From positions 1 to 11,973 of the forward strand of contig DCTS01000026.1 of assembly GCA_002329645.1 (NCBI GenBank): DNA of 11,973 nucleotides. The letters are read 5' to 3'. A program made the translations under genes and the position numbers. Below are positions 1 to 10,907 of this stretch, piece after piece. Position 1 is the first letter of the stretch. The number at the start of each line of letters is the position of its first letter. This DNA comes from Lachnoclostridium sp. UBA1434 (lineage in GTDB: Bacteria > Bacillota > Clostridia > Lachnospirales > Lachnospiraceae). The notes under the pieces are model-generated. The model ran no database searches and was not told the origin of the DNA. It saw only the letters and a list, made by a program, of their open reading frames with translations.

Positions 1-543
1 TTCGGTGAAATGGAAGTTTGGGCGCTGGAAGCATACGGCGCATCCTACACCTTACAGGAAATCCTGACCGTGAAGTCCGATGATGTTATCGGCCGTGTCA
101 AGACATACGAAGCCATCATCAAGGGCGACAACATTCCTGAGCCCGGTATTCCGGAATCCTTCAAGGTACTTTTAAAGGAACTCCAGTCACTTGCACTTGA
201 TGTAACCGTTCTGGATGAGTACGGCAAAGAGGTAAAGATGACGGAAAGCATAGATTACGGTGATTCGGAGCTTACCCCTCTGATCGAAGGTGATAATAGC
301 TTCAGATACGATGAAGGCTATGAGGATGCCGGATTTACGCAGACCAGCGTTGAAGACCTGGATTCGGACTTCTTTGATATATACGAGGAGGAAGTCGGGG
401 AAACACCTGAGGATCCCGTTGATGACGAAATATATGCAGATGAGGACGAGGAACTCGAGGATGAGGAGATATGTCCCAACTGCGGAGCCGTCACACAGGT
501 TGGTGCAACCAGGTGCAAGACTTGCGGTCAGCCGCTGATTTAA
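1..543 (+). CDS. rpoB: RNA polymerase beta subunit, C-terminal part, with acidic linker and terminal zinc ribbon (5' end outside window)
   Basis: This is the last 180 codons of the beta subunit of DNA-dependent RNA polymerase; the reading frame is open from base 1. Residues 1-70 of the fragment carry the highly conserved C-terminal block (FGEMEVWALEAYGA, then YTLQEILTVKSDDV), which packs against the beta' subunit near the clamp. The usual family core ends around LQSLALDVTVL. What follows is an extra tail of about 110 residues. Fragment residues 72-157 are strongly acidic, as in the short acidic tails of many Firmicutes RpoB proteins. Residues 158-175 form a CxxC-x10-CxxC zinc ribbon (C158, C161, C172, C175), and the protein ends GQPLI. 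Such a ribbon is not part of standard RpoB. The frame runs cleanly to TAA and rpoC follows after 54 bases, so this is a genuine 3' end and not a frameshift. rpoB and rpoC are certainly co-transcribed. The identity is secure; the role of the ribbon is unknown. Confidence 0.97.
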   Translation, partial: FGEMEVWALEAYGASYTLQEILTVKSDDVIGRVKTYEAIIKGDNIPEPGIPESFKVLLKELQSLALDVTVLDEYGKEVKMTESIDYGDSELTPLIEGDNSFRYDEGYEDAGFTQTSVEDLDSDFFDIYEEEVGETPEDPVDDEIYADEDEELEDEEICPNCGAVTQVGATRCKTCGQPLI

Positions 544-597
544 GGATCAGCCGGTTTAGTCATTAAAATTGCAAGCTTAACGAAGGGAGATCAAAGG

Positions 598-4623
<4,026 letters not shown>

Positions 4624-4664
4624 TCTTCAATGAAGTAACTTGATTAAATCATGAGTATAAATAG

Positions 4665-4700
4665 AGAGGGCGCACTGCCTTTAATGAGGGTGCACCCTCT
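4665..4700 (+). terminator. Hairpin between rpoC and phosphoglucomutase, possible weak terminator
   Basis: AGAGGGCGCAC (4665-4675) pairs with GTGCACCCTCT (4690-4700) except for one C/A mismatch, leaving a 14-base loop. Two flanking positions (4663-4664 with 4701-4702) could extend the stem by one G-U and one A-U pair. Only TCTTT follows, not a full T-run. It may terminate rpoBC transcripts partly, or be a processing or stabilising hairpin. It ends about 25 bases before the next start codon, so some read-through into the downstream gene is likely. Confidence 0.5.
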
Positions 4701-4725
4701 TTAGGATATGAAGGGGTTCGTGTAA

Positions 4726-6441
4726 ATGGAATACTTGAATAGATTCGAAGAATGGCTTAATGATCCGTACTATGACGAGGAGACAAAATCCGAGTTGTAC
4801 GCCCTTAAGGGAAATGATAAGGAGATAAAGGAAAGGTTTTATAAGGATCTGGAATTTGGAACCGGCGGTTTGCGGGGTATTATAGGTGCCGGTATAAACA
4901 GGATGAATATTTATACCGTAAGGCGGGCAACCCAGGGTCTGGCAAATTATATTATTAAAGAAGGCGGCGCCGGCAAGGGTGTTGCAATAGCCTATGATTC
5001 CAGAAGAAAATCCCCCGAATTTGCCATGGAGACGGCTCTATGCCTTGCCGCCAATAATATTAAGGCATATTTATTCGAAGGCTTAAGGCCTACTCCCGAG
5101 CTGTCCTTTGCACTCAGAGAGCTGGGCTGCATTGCAGGCGTTGTAATCACCGCGAGCCATAACCCTCCCGAATATAATGGTTATAAGGTTTACTGGGAGG
5201 ACGGAGCCCAGATAACTCCTCCGAGGGATTCACAGATTATAGCTGAGGTTAATGCCATTACTGATTTTTCTGCCGTAAAAACCATGAAGAAGGAAGATGC
5301 GATTGCTTCGGGTCTTCTTAAAATAACAGGCGGGGAAATTGACGACAGATATATTGAGGAATTGAAAAAGCTGGTCATAAATCCTGTCGGCGGGGAAAGC
5401 AAAGACTTAAAGATAGTATATACACCGCTGAACGGATCCGGCAATATGCCTGTACGCAGAATACTTGGCGAAATAGGATTCAGCAATGTATATGTGGTTC
5501 CTGAACAGGAGCTTCCGGATTCCGATTTCACAACTGTAGGCTATCCCAATCCTGAGGATCCCAAGGTCTTTACACTGGCTAAAAAGCTTGCGGACGAAGT
5601 GGGAGCCGATATTATCCTTGCCACCGACCCGGATGCGGATCGCCTTGGTGTCCAGGTCAGGGATAACAACGGAGAATTTGTACTGTTTAACGGCAATATG
5701 ACCGGTGCGCTCCTTGCCGAATATGAGTTTTCCCAGCTTGCAGCCGGGAATAAGCTGCCTGATAATCCTGCATTAATCAAAACTATAGTAACGGGCAACA
5801 TATCGGACAGGATTGCTGCAGCTTACAATGCGGTTCTCATCGAGGTGCTGACAGGCTTTAAATATATCGGAGAAAAGATAAAGCATTTTGAAGAAACCGG
5901 GTCCAATTCATTTATATTTGGTTATGAGGAAAGCTACGGCTTTCTTATAGGTACCCACTCAAGAGATAAGGATGCGGTTGCAGCAGCAATGGTATTGTGT
6001 GAGGCGGCTGCATATTACAGGCATAAGGGTATGTCCCTGTATGACCAGCTTATGAAGCTTTATGAAATGTACGGCTATTACCTGGAGGATGTCAAATTCA
6101 CGACCCTTAAGGGAATTGAAGGGATTGAAAAGATCAAATCAATCATGGAAGCCTACAGGGCTAATCCGCCAAAAGAAGCAGGCGGCATGAAAATCATAAA
6201 GATAAGAGACTATCTTAAGGATACGATTACCGATATAACTTCAAAGGAAACCGTACCCACATACCTTCCGAAATCCGATGTGCTTTATTTTGAGATGGAG
6301 GATGATGCATGGTGTGCTGTACGCCCGTCAGGCACCGAACCAAAGATAAAGTTTTATTTCGGTGTAAGAGGAAGCAGCATCGAGGATGCAAAGGTTAAGC
6401 TGAAAAAGCTTATGGACGACCCTGTATTTAAAGTAAGCTAG
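4726..6441 (+). CDS. pgcA: Alpha-phosphohexomutase (phosphoglucomutase, PgcA type)
   Basis: A complete 571-residue enzyme of the alpha-D-phosphohexomutase superfamily. It is expected to interconvert glucose 1-phosphate and glucose 6-phosphate in the cytoplasm, feeding UDP-glucose and wall or glycan synthesis; phosphomannomutase activity is also possible. All four signature loops are present in order: the phosphoserine loop TASHNP with Ser144; the metal loop DPDADR at 301-306 (Asp301, 303, 305); the sugar-specificity loop GYEESYG at 399-405; and the phosphate-binding loop RPSGTEP at 533-539. The N-terminal FGTGGLRG and NRMNIYTVRRA stretches match B. subtilis PgcA, and the length fits that group. 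ATG 4726 has AAGGGG 9 bases upstream. The gene follows rpoC by 102 bases across a hairpin and converges with the ydjI-like gene. Function is confident at the mutase level; the preferred sugar cannot be read from sequence alone. Confidence 0.95.
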   Translation: MEYLNRFEEWLNDPYYDEETKSELYALKGNDKEIKERFYKDLEFGTGGLRGIIGAGINRMNIYTVRRATQGLANYIIKEGGAGKGVAIAYDSRRKSPEFAMETALCLAANNIKAYLFEGLRPTPELSFALRELGCIAGVVITASHNPPEYNGYKVYWEDGAQITPPRDSQIIAEVNAITDFSAVKTMKKEDAIASGLLKITGGEIDDRYIEELKKLVINPVGGESKDLKIVYTPLNGSGNMPVRRILGEIGFSNVYVVPEQELPDSDFTTVGYPNPEDPKVFTLAKKLADEVGADIILATDPDADRLGVQVRDNNGEFVLFNGNMTGALLAEYEFSQLAAGNKLPDNPALIKTIVTGNISDRIAAAYNAVLIEVLTGFKYIGEKIKHFEETGSNSFIFGYEESYGFLIGTHSRDKDAVAAAMVLCEAAAYYRHKGMSLYDQLMKLYEMYGYYLEDVKFTTLKGIEGIEKIKSIMEAYRANPPKEAGGMKIIKIRDYLKDTITDITSKETVPTYLPKSDVLYFEMEDDAWCAVRPSGTEPKIKFYFGVRGSSIEDAKVKLKKLMDDPVFKVS

Positions 6442-6490
6442 CCAATAAGGGACTTTTGCATAATAACTATCAGTCTCTTTATACAATAAA

Positions 6491-6514
6491 AATTCCCCGT
6501 GAAAACGGGGAATT
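6491..6514 (-). terminator. Intrinsic terminator of the psp-like operon, shared with the convergent mutase gene
   Basis: AATTCCCCGT (6491-6500) and ACGGGGAATT (6505-6514) form a perfect 10-bp stem with a 4-base loop (GAAA read on plus, TTTC on minus). On the minus strand the stem runs straight into a T-rich tract ending TTTTTATTG, a textbook intrinsic terminator about 75 bases past the ydjI-like stop. On the plus strand only ACTTTATT follows, so it would be weaker for the mutase gene. A second, weaker plus-strand hairpin (6447-6453 with 6473-6479, including a G-U pair) lies 5 bases after the mutase stop. Confidence 0.88.
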
Positions 6515-6587
6515 ACTTTATTCCGATATAGAGCAATATGTTACGTGAGAACCTTGTCCGTTACTTATAAGCCTGCTTAAAAATGTA

Positions 6588-7544
6588 TTACACAAGCTTT
6601 TGACCGCAGTTGGGGCAGAAGTTTCCGGTACCGGCCTTTTCACCGCAGTTAGGGCAGAAGTTGGACTTTGCACCTGAAGAAGGGTTCTGAGCTGCATTCT
6701 GGTTATTTATATTCTGCATCATCTGGTTAGCCAGATTCATACCCATCATCATGCCCGCCATATCGGCTGCAGCCGAGCCGCCCTTTATTTTGCCCTCGGT
6801 AATGCCTTCCGTCATTGCAATCGTCTGATAACGGTTAAGGTCGCCAACCATGGTATGGGAAGCATTTTTATTTATCATTGCCTGTATCTCTTCGGGATAA
6901 GAAAAGCTCATTATATTGAAGGCTGTAACCGACATGCCTGAGTCAAAAAGCTGCATATCCAGGTCTTCTCTGATACCCTTGGCAATGTCAAAGGAATTTG
7001 CCTGAAGGTTGAACATATCCTTGCCTTCCTTTGATATCCACTTCATTAAAAGCTGGTCAAGGATGGTAACAATCCTAAGCCTTACATCCTCAACTGCATA
7101 GGTTTGCCTTACGCCTGCAATCTTATCTATAAGCTTCACATAATCGGCTACCTTGAAGGTAAATGTACCGTTGGCGCGGATCGGCATTCCGCCGGGAAGG
7201 GAAGGAGTCGGAATAAGAATTGCATTCTGGGTTCCCCATTTTACCACAAATTCTCTGGTATTTACGAAGAGGACCTCTGCCCTCATGCCGCTGTTGAAGC
7301 CGAATTTGAAGCCTGCGAGAGTGGACAGGAAGGGGATTATCTGGGATTCAATATCATATTCACCCTCGTCCTTAAAAATGCCCTCCACCTTGCCGTTATA
7401 CAGGAATACAGCATCCTGGCCGGGGCGTATAATCAGCCGGCTTCCCTTCTTAATCTCATCATTGTTCCATTTATAGAATATTAAATCGTCCCGAAATTCC
7501 TGCCATTCGACTACATTTGCAAATTGTCTTGAAAATAATCCCAT
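6588..7544 (-). CDS. ydjI: SPFH-domain (stomatin/flotillin-like) protein with C-terminal zinc ribbon, YdjI-like
   Basis: 318 residues, last gene of the minus-strand set. The N-terminus (MGLFSRQFANVVEW) and the region to about residue 240 match bacterial SPFH proteins of the YdjI kind. The SPFH core lies at about 35-215 and is followed by a helical stretch with AMTEGITEGKIKGG. There is a Met/Asn/Gln-rich linker at about 263-290. The end is a zinc ribbon with CPNC at 297-300 and CPNC at 310-313. No membrane segment or signal peptide is visible. In B. subtilis, YdjI is soluble, is held at the membrane by YdjG and YdjH, and is needed to bring PspA there; the same role is inferred here. GGGAGG stands 8 bases before ATG 7544. 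A 129-base gap separates it from the ydjH-like stop, longer than elsewhere in the set, but no convincing separate promoter was found. The terminator at 6491-6514 closes the transcript. Confidence 0.9.
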   Translation of the reverse strand: MGLFSRQFANVVEWQEFRDDLIFYKWNNDEIKKGSRLIIRPGQDAVFLYNGKVEGIFKDEGEYDIESQIIPFLSTLAGFKFGFNSGMRAEVLFVNTREFVVKWGTQNAILIPTPSLPGGMPIRANGTFTFKVADYVKLIDKIAGVRQTYAVEDVRLRIVTILDQLLMKWISKEGKDMFNLQANSFDIAKGIREDLDMQLFDSGMSVTAFNIMSFSYPEEIQAMINKNASHTMVGDLNRYQTIAMTEGITEGKIKGGSAAADMAGMMMGMNLANQMMQNINNQNAAQNPSSGAKSNFCPNCGEKAGTGNFCPNCGQKLV

Positions 7545-7673
7545 ATTATACCTCCCATATTTGATTTACCGCAAGTATTATTATATATACTTTATTGTTA
7601 AAAAGCCACATTTATCTTTCACCCTTCACTATCGGGCATCTGCCGGCAGACTTATAAGCACCGCCAAAGGCAG

Positions 7674-8600
7674 TCACAGTCTTCTTCCCCCCGAGCTGTG
7701 GGAACGTCCTCCTGAGGAAACGCCTCCTCTGAAACCGCCGGAATTGAAGCCGCCCCTTCCGGACGTGTTGTTGGTATTGTTCGTTGGCCTTCGTATTCGC
7801 GTCACCCTGGTTCTGATATAGACATCTCTTCTTCCAATCAGCCCGGAACGATTCACATCCAGATAATCGCTGCCTTTAGCAGTCATCCTGCCGCCGGAGT
7901 TATATGCCATAATCCCGACAGTTATACCGCCTATTGCCAGTGAGGCGGCAAGCTGGAACCATACTTTAGTAAGAACCGATTCGGGTTTGTCATAATACCT
8001 GTCATAATCATATTCATTCTGATGTCTTATGTAATCATCTTTTGCCGGATCAGAGGAACTCCCGGAAGGAAGATCCTGCAGGTTATAGTTATGGTCCCAG
8101 TTAAGCTCGGAATCATCCTTCATATAATCTGCGGACATGGTAATATAGGTTTCAAAGGCATCGTAGTAATTGCCTGCCTTCATGTCATCAAATACAGTAT
8201 CCAGGATTACATCTATTCGCCTTGAGTGAATATAGGTTTCAGCCTTGCCGTAACCCTCCATGAAGATTTCGCTGCGAGCCATATCATAAAGGAAGTATAC
8301 TCTGTCACCGACAGGAAGCAGGTCTTCAAAATCCTCGATATATCTTTCCGGATATACTGTATTGGGATCATTATGGGTCAGAATGAATATTTCAACCTCT
8401 GCATCCTCCCCGTATGTAAGGCACATATCCTCTAAAAGGCTGATTTCCTCCTGTGTCAAAATCCCTGCTTCGTCATATACCCTCTTTGCATTGCCCTCAG
8501 CTTCGGCAGCCAGGGCGCTGCCCGTTCCGGGAAGCATTATTGCCAGGAGCATACCCATAAGAAAGCAGAATAAAAATGTTCTTCTTAAGCCATCTCTCAT
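7674..8600 (-). CDS. ydjH: TPM-domain membrane protein with signal peptide and Gly/Ser-rich C-terminus, YdjH-like
   Basis: 308 residues. Residues 1-32 form a signal peptide or N-terminal anchor (Arg-rich start, hydrophobic FLFCFLMGMLLAIML, possible cleavage after ALA). A TPM domain of the YdjH/YgcG kind follows at about 40-160: VYDEAGILTQEEISLLEDMC, then EVEIFILTHND. Residues about 163-210 are a polar Asp/Tyr-rich linker. One membrane segment lies at about 213-233 (VWFQLAASLAIGGITVGIMA). The last 40 residues are Arg/Asn then Gly/Ser/Phe-rich (GGFNSGGFRGG), a common ending for TPM membrane proteins. The TPM domain is expected outside the membrane and the tail in the cytoplasm (inference from topology). 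The start codon overlaps the ydjG-like stop as TAATG, with GGGAGG just upstream inside ydjG, so translation is probably coupled. It is the likely partner of the YdjG-like protein in anchoring the SPFH protein. Confidence 0.88.
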   Translation of the reverse strand: MRDGLRRTFLFCFLMGMLLAIMLPGTGSALAAEAEGNAKRVYDEAGILTQEEISLLEDMCLTYGEDAEVEIFILTHNDPNTVYPERYIEDFEDLLPVGDRVYFLYDMARSEIFMEGYGKAETYIHSRRIDVILDTVFDDMKAGNYYDAFETYITMSADYMKDDSELNWDHNYNLQDLPSGSSSDPAKDDYIRHQNEYDYDRYYDKPESVLTKVWFQLAASLAIGGITVGIMAYNSGGRMTAKGSDYLDVNRSGLIGRRDVYIRTRVTRIRRPTNNTNNTSGRGGFNSGGFRGGVSSGGRSHSSGGRRL

Positions 8601-9733
8601 TATCTTGCACCTCCCAGCAAAAGGGTCAGAAGCCGCATAACAAGGAAGGCTCCTGACGAAATACCCGAAAACCAGAGCATAATCTTAGCCGCACTTAAGG
8701 GTGGTTTTCCCACTATCTTTCCGGTTTGGCCGTTCATTGCAAATATATGCTCGGCCTTCCTGTAATCATAGCATACCATCCAGACCGGAAAAAGTGTATA
8801 ATCAGCCCTCAGCTTGCGTATATCTATGCTTTTTCTGTTAAAGGATACTGTTGAATAACCGGTGATAGTAGATCTTATATAAGCATCCACATAATCACTG
8901 ACGCGGGACTTAATTCTTGGCAGCAGCGCATTATCATCAAAATCATACTTCTCCGCTATGTATCCGGCAAGATAGGGCATGTTGAAATCCTTAAGGCCGC
9001 TGTATTCATAAGGCTCCAGCTTATCCATCATATTATCGTCCATTTTCTGAGAGGCATCGCAGGGTATACGGATATAGTTCAGATCCACCTTCCTGTAAAC
9101 ATGATAATATTTTGTCTCGGTATATATCCAGTCGCCCAGGGTATATGTTCGTACCCTGGTGCAGGTAGCCTCTGCCTCTCCCCGTCCGTTGAGGTCATAC
9201 AGCCAGAAGGGGACATACAGACCCGTAATATTTTTTATCCGGTCGGCGGTCATGAAATCGGAAGGTGTAAGCAGGCCCTTCCGGCACCATTTTTTAAAGG
9301 CTTCCTGAGCCTGACTTTTACTTATAGTAAAAGGAATTACCTTATCGGGTGCCAGGCTTCCGCTTAACCGGTCCCCCAGCACCACCCCTGCCTGGCAGAA
9401 GCTGCAGGTGGTAGCTGTCGTCTGGGGGTCCGTTATCAATACGGCGCCGCAGTTTTTGCAATGATACTCGACGGCCTCATCTCCCTCAAAGGTATTATGA
9501 GACTCAGATTCATCCGGAAGCTCCTCATAATCGTTGTCAAATGCAGATCTGGCAGCTTCCTCATCCTTCTCGTCCATATCATATGAGTAGGTGCCGTCTG
9601 AAGTCGAATGCTTCTCACCCGCCATCTGTTCAATATTATCTGTTCTGCCGCAGCTGTCGCAGCGCAGCATACCCGATTCTGCATTATATGCCATATCGGC
9701 TCCGCAGTTCGGACATTTATAATGTATAACCAT
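8600..9733 (-). CDS. ydjG: Double zinc-ribbon membrane-anchored protein, YdjG-like
   Basis: 377 residues. Two zinc ribbons: C7, C10, C25, C28 at the N-terminus and C92, C95, C110, C113, separated by an acidic linker (about 41-88, with DEKDEEAARSAF). The second ribbon leads into LAPDKVIPF at 128-135, a hallmark of the family that includes B. subtilis YdjG, then a roughly 210-residue beta-rich domain containing GLYVPFWLYD. One hydrophobic segment at about 350-373 forms a C-terminal membrane anchor, so the ribbons and the large domain should face the cytoplasm. ATG 9733 is preceded by AGGGGG at 6 bases. It follows pspA after a 135-base gap holding a large inverted repeat and a possible promoter, and overlaps ydjH by one base. 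Zinc binding is inferred from cysteine spacing. The ribbons resemble TFIIB/replication-type ribbons in pattern only and do not by themselves imply DNA binding. Confidence 0.88.
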   Translation of the reverse strand: MVIHYKCPNCGADMAYNAESGMLRCDSCGRTDNIEQMAGEKHSTSDGTYSYDMDEKDEEAARSAFDNDYEELPDESESHNTFEGDEAVEYHCKNCGAVLITDPQTTATTCSFCQAGVVLGDRLSGSLAPDKVIPFTISKSQAQEAFKKWCRKGLLTPSDFMTADRIKNITGLYVPFWLYDLNGRGEAEATCTRVRTYTLGDWIYTETKYYHVYRKVDLNYIRIPCDASQKMDDNMMDKLEPYEYSGLKDFNMPYLAGYIAEKYDFDDNALLPRIKSRVSDYVDAYIRSTITGYSTVSFNRKSIDIRKLRADYTLFPVWMVCYDYRKAEHIFAMNGQTGKIVGKPPLSAAKIMLWFSGISSGAFLVMRLLTLLLGGAR

Positions 9734-9787
9734 ATCCTGCCCCCTGTTCGGTAATATACATAACGAATTTTGCAGTTATTCATAGAT

Positions 9788-9838
9788 AAATCTATGATTT
9801 CAAAGAGAATTGTCAATCTCCTGTGAAATCATAGATTT
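9788..9838. repeat. Perfect 15-bp inverted repeat in the pspA-ydjG gap
   Basis: AAATCTATGATTTCA (9788-9802) and TGAAATCATAGATTT (9824-9838) are exact reverse complements separated by 21 bases. Inside, GAGA (9805-9808) and TCTC (9817-9820) can continue the stem after a small internal loop. Each arm is itself near-palindromic (AAATC-TAT-GATTT). The core word CATAGAT recurs in alternating orientation: 9781-9787 forward, 9790-9796 inverted, 9830-9836 forward, and a partial inverted TCTATG at 9852-9857. Several mutually exclusive foldings are therefore possible, such as CATAGATAAATCTATG at 9781-9796. It may be an RNA hairpin in the pspA-ydjG transcript or a double operator for a DNA-binding protein. 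Confidence 0.85.
9789..9816 (-). promoter_or_regulatory. Candidate promoter for ydjG-ydjH-ydjI inside the inverted repeat
   Basis: On the minus strand a perfect -35 TTGACA (9811-9816) lies 16 bases upstream of TAGATT (9789-9794), a 4/6 match to the -10 consensus. The -35 falls in the loop and the -10 in one arm of the inverted repeat. Transcription would start around 9780-9783, about 50 bases before the ydjG-like ATG. It may be fortuitous, because the -10 is imperfect. Confidence 0.45.
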
Positions 9839-9868
9839 TTATATACATAAGTCTATGCTTGAAATGTA

Positions 9869-10543
9869 CTATTTGTTAAGGCTTTCCTTTAAGGCTGCAA
9901 GCTCTTCGTCAATCGAGGCATCCGATGTATACTTTTTTGCAAGATCCTCTATTGTCTGCTCGGAGGAGGTACGGTTCAGCTCAGCCATGGCATTTGCCTT
10001 ATCAAGAGCCTTATCGGCCATTTCCTCATATTTTTCAAAGCTTGCTATTGAATCATTGGTGCTCACCACAGAAGAGCTCATCTTGTTGATTCTTTCCTGT
10101 GTCTTAGCTACGGCAAGCTTGCCCTTTATCATATCCTTGCGTGCTTCCAGCTCGTTAATATCATTTACAAGCTTGTCATGCATCTGTCTCATATGTGCAG
10201 CATTATTTTTAGCCAGCTCATAGGCATCCTTTAACCCGGGCTGTCTGGATGTAAGCACAGCCTTTTGCTCCAGGAACCTGCGTGCGTCATTCTCATTGCC
10301 CGCCTCAAGTGCTTTAATGGCATAGGACTGCATTTTCTCAATTTCAGCATTGCATTCGTCAAGCGCTCTTTTTGCCCTCTGTTCCTCGGCCATAATTGCG
10401 GCAGTCTCGGATTTGACCTTGCCAAGGTCTGAGTTTAAGTTCCTTAAGCATTGGTCAATCATCTTTTCGGGATCCTCCGCCTTATCCAGAAGAGCGTTGA
10501 TATTACTGGCCATAATGTCTCTGAACCTTGTTAAAATTCCCAT
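9869..10543 (-). CDS. pspA: Phage shock protein A (PspA/IM30 family)
   Basis: 224 residues from the start chosen here, the normal length for PspA. The N-terminus MGILTRFRDIMASNINALLDKAEDPEKMIDQ is the classic amphipathic helix and linker of the family. The remainder, to about residue 200, is the long helical coiled coil (acidic/basic heptad-rich, no cysteine-rich or membrane segment). PspA/Vipp1 proteins are ESCRT-III relatives that bind and stabilise stressed cytoplasmic membrane as oligomers. An in-frame ATG at 10558 would add five residues (MEVNN), but it overlaps the GGAGG ribosome binding site. ATG 10543 has that GGAGG 8 bases upstream and restores the family N-terminus, so it is preferred. 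It is first in the minus-strand set with the YdjG-, YdjH- and YdjI-like genes. No PspBC, PspF or LiaRS-type regulator gene is present in the window. Confidence 0.95.
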   Translation of the reverse strand: MGILTRFRDIMASNINALLDKAEDPEKMIDQCLRNLNSDLGKVKSETAAIMAEEQRAKRALDECNAEIEKMQSYAIKALEAGNENDARRFLEQKAVLTSRQPGLKDAYELAKNNAAHMRQMHDKLVNDINELEARKDMIKGKLAVAKTQERINKMSSSVVSTNDSIASFEKYEEMADKALDKANAMAELNRTSSEQTIEDLAKKYTSDASIDEELAALKESLNK

Positions 10544-10673
10544 ATTATTTACCTCCATATGTATTATTCATTAAGCCCGGAGCATTTACTCCCCTGATTG
10601 TCACAAATATCTGTGTGCGGTCTCAGGTGTTTTATAAACCCGCAGGCCTTCATTGATACCTGTTACATTTACA

Positions 10674-10702
10674 AGTGTATAACTACCTGTATGCCCCGTC
10701 AA
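10674..10702 (-). promoter_or_regulatory. pspA: Candidate housekeeping promoter for pspA
   Basis: On the minus strand TTGACG (10697-10702, 5/6 match) and TACACT (10674-10679, 4/6 match) are separated by exactly 17 bases. This predicts a leader of about 120 bases before the pspA start at 10543. B. subtilis pspA is driven by the envelope-stress factor SigW; no clear TGAAAC-N16-CGTA box was found here, so regulation may differ. No transcript evidence is available. Confidence 0.45.
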
Positions 10703-10765
10703 GTTAAATAAAGGTTAGAATTTGCTAAGAATAATTACGGGTATCCGGGTAAACTTATAAGCAGG

Positions 10766-10794
10766 TTGCACTTGCATGACGGTAAGTATATAAT
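10766..10794 (+). promoter_or_regulatory. Candidate promoter for the methyltransferase gene
   Basis: A perfect -10 TATAAT (10789-10794) lies 17 bases after TTGCAC (10766-10771), which matches the -35 consensus at only 3 of 6 positions. Other TATAAT words (10812-10817, 10865-10870) lack any reasonable -35. The surrounding DNA is AT-rich, so chance matches are likely and this is the best of several weak options. Confidence 0.3.
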
Positions 10795-10907
10795 TAGTAT
10801 GCGCGCAAGGTTATAATATTGCCATGACAGTTACAAATTCGATATTATATTGATTAATATATATTATAATAAGGTAGCTTATAGTATGTATCAGGAGGCA
10901 TAATATT

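Larger units (their letters stand above)
10544..10907. other. Divergent control region between pspA and the methyltransferase gene
   Basis: These 364 bases hold no convincing gene. The pspA side (10544-10702) contains the pspA ribosome binding site, short hairpin-forming words (GGAG/CTCC at about 10580-10593) and a candidate pspA promoter. The middle (10703-10765) contains a near-palindrome TTACGGGTATCCGGGTAA at about 10735-10752, of unknown meaning. The methyltransferase side has a candidate plus-strand promoter, then a very AT-rich stretch at about 10832-10871 with several TATAAT-like words, and the AGGAGG ribosome binding site 9 bases before ATG 10908. No riboswitch was recognised. Confidence 0.75.

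Noticed and set aside
472..525. RpoB zinc ribbon as the result of a frameshift or a separate small gene
   Set aside because: The frame is continuous from the conserved RpoB core, there is no internal start with a ribosome binding site, and rpoC follows at normal spacing with its own ribosome binding site.
7104..7484. 126-codon plus-strand frame opposite the SPFH gene
   Set aside because: Antisense to a well-recognised SPFH domain; no motif is visible in it.
7545..7673. Possible promoter and hairpin in the ydjH-ydjI gap (minus-strand TATAAT at 7580-7585; palindrome TCTGCCGGCAGA at 7639-7650)
   Set aside because: The hexamer 17 bases upstream of the -10 matches the -35 consensus at only 2 of 6 positions, and the palindrome has no T-run or loop typical of a terminator. 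Too weak to annotate.
10559..10702. SigW-type promoter expected upstream of pspA by analogy with B. subtilis
   Set aside because: A TGTAAC word is present on the minus strand (about 10661-10666), but the matching -10 (CGTA) is not found at 16-17 bases; only CTGC occurs there.
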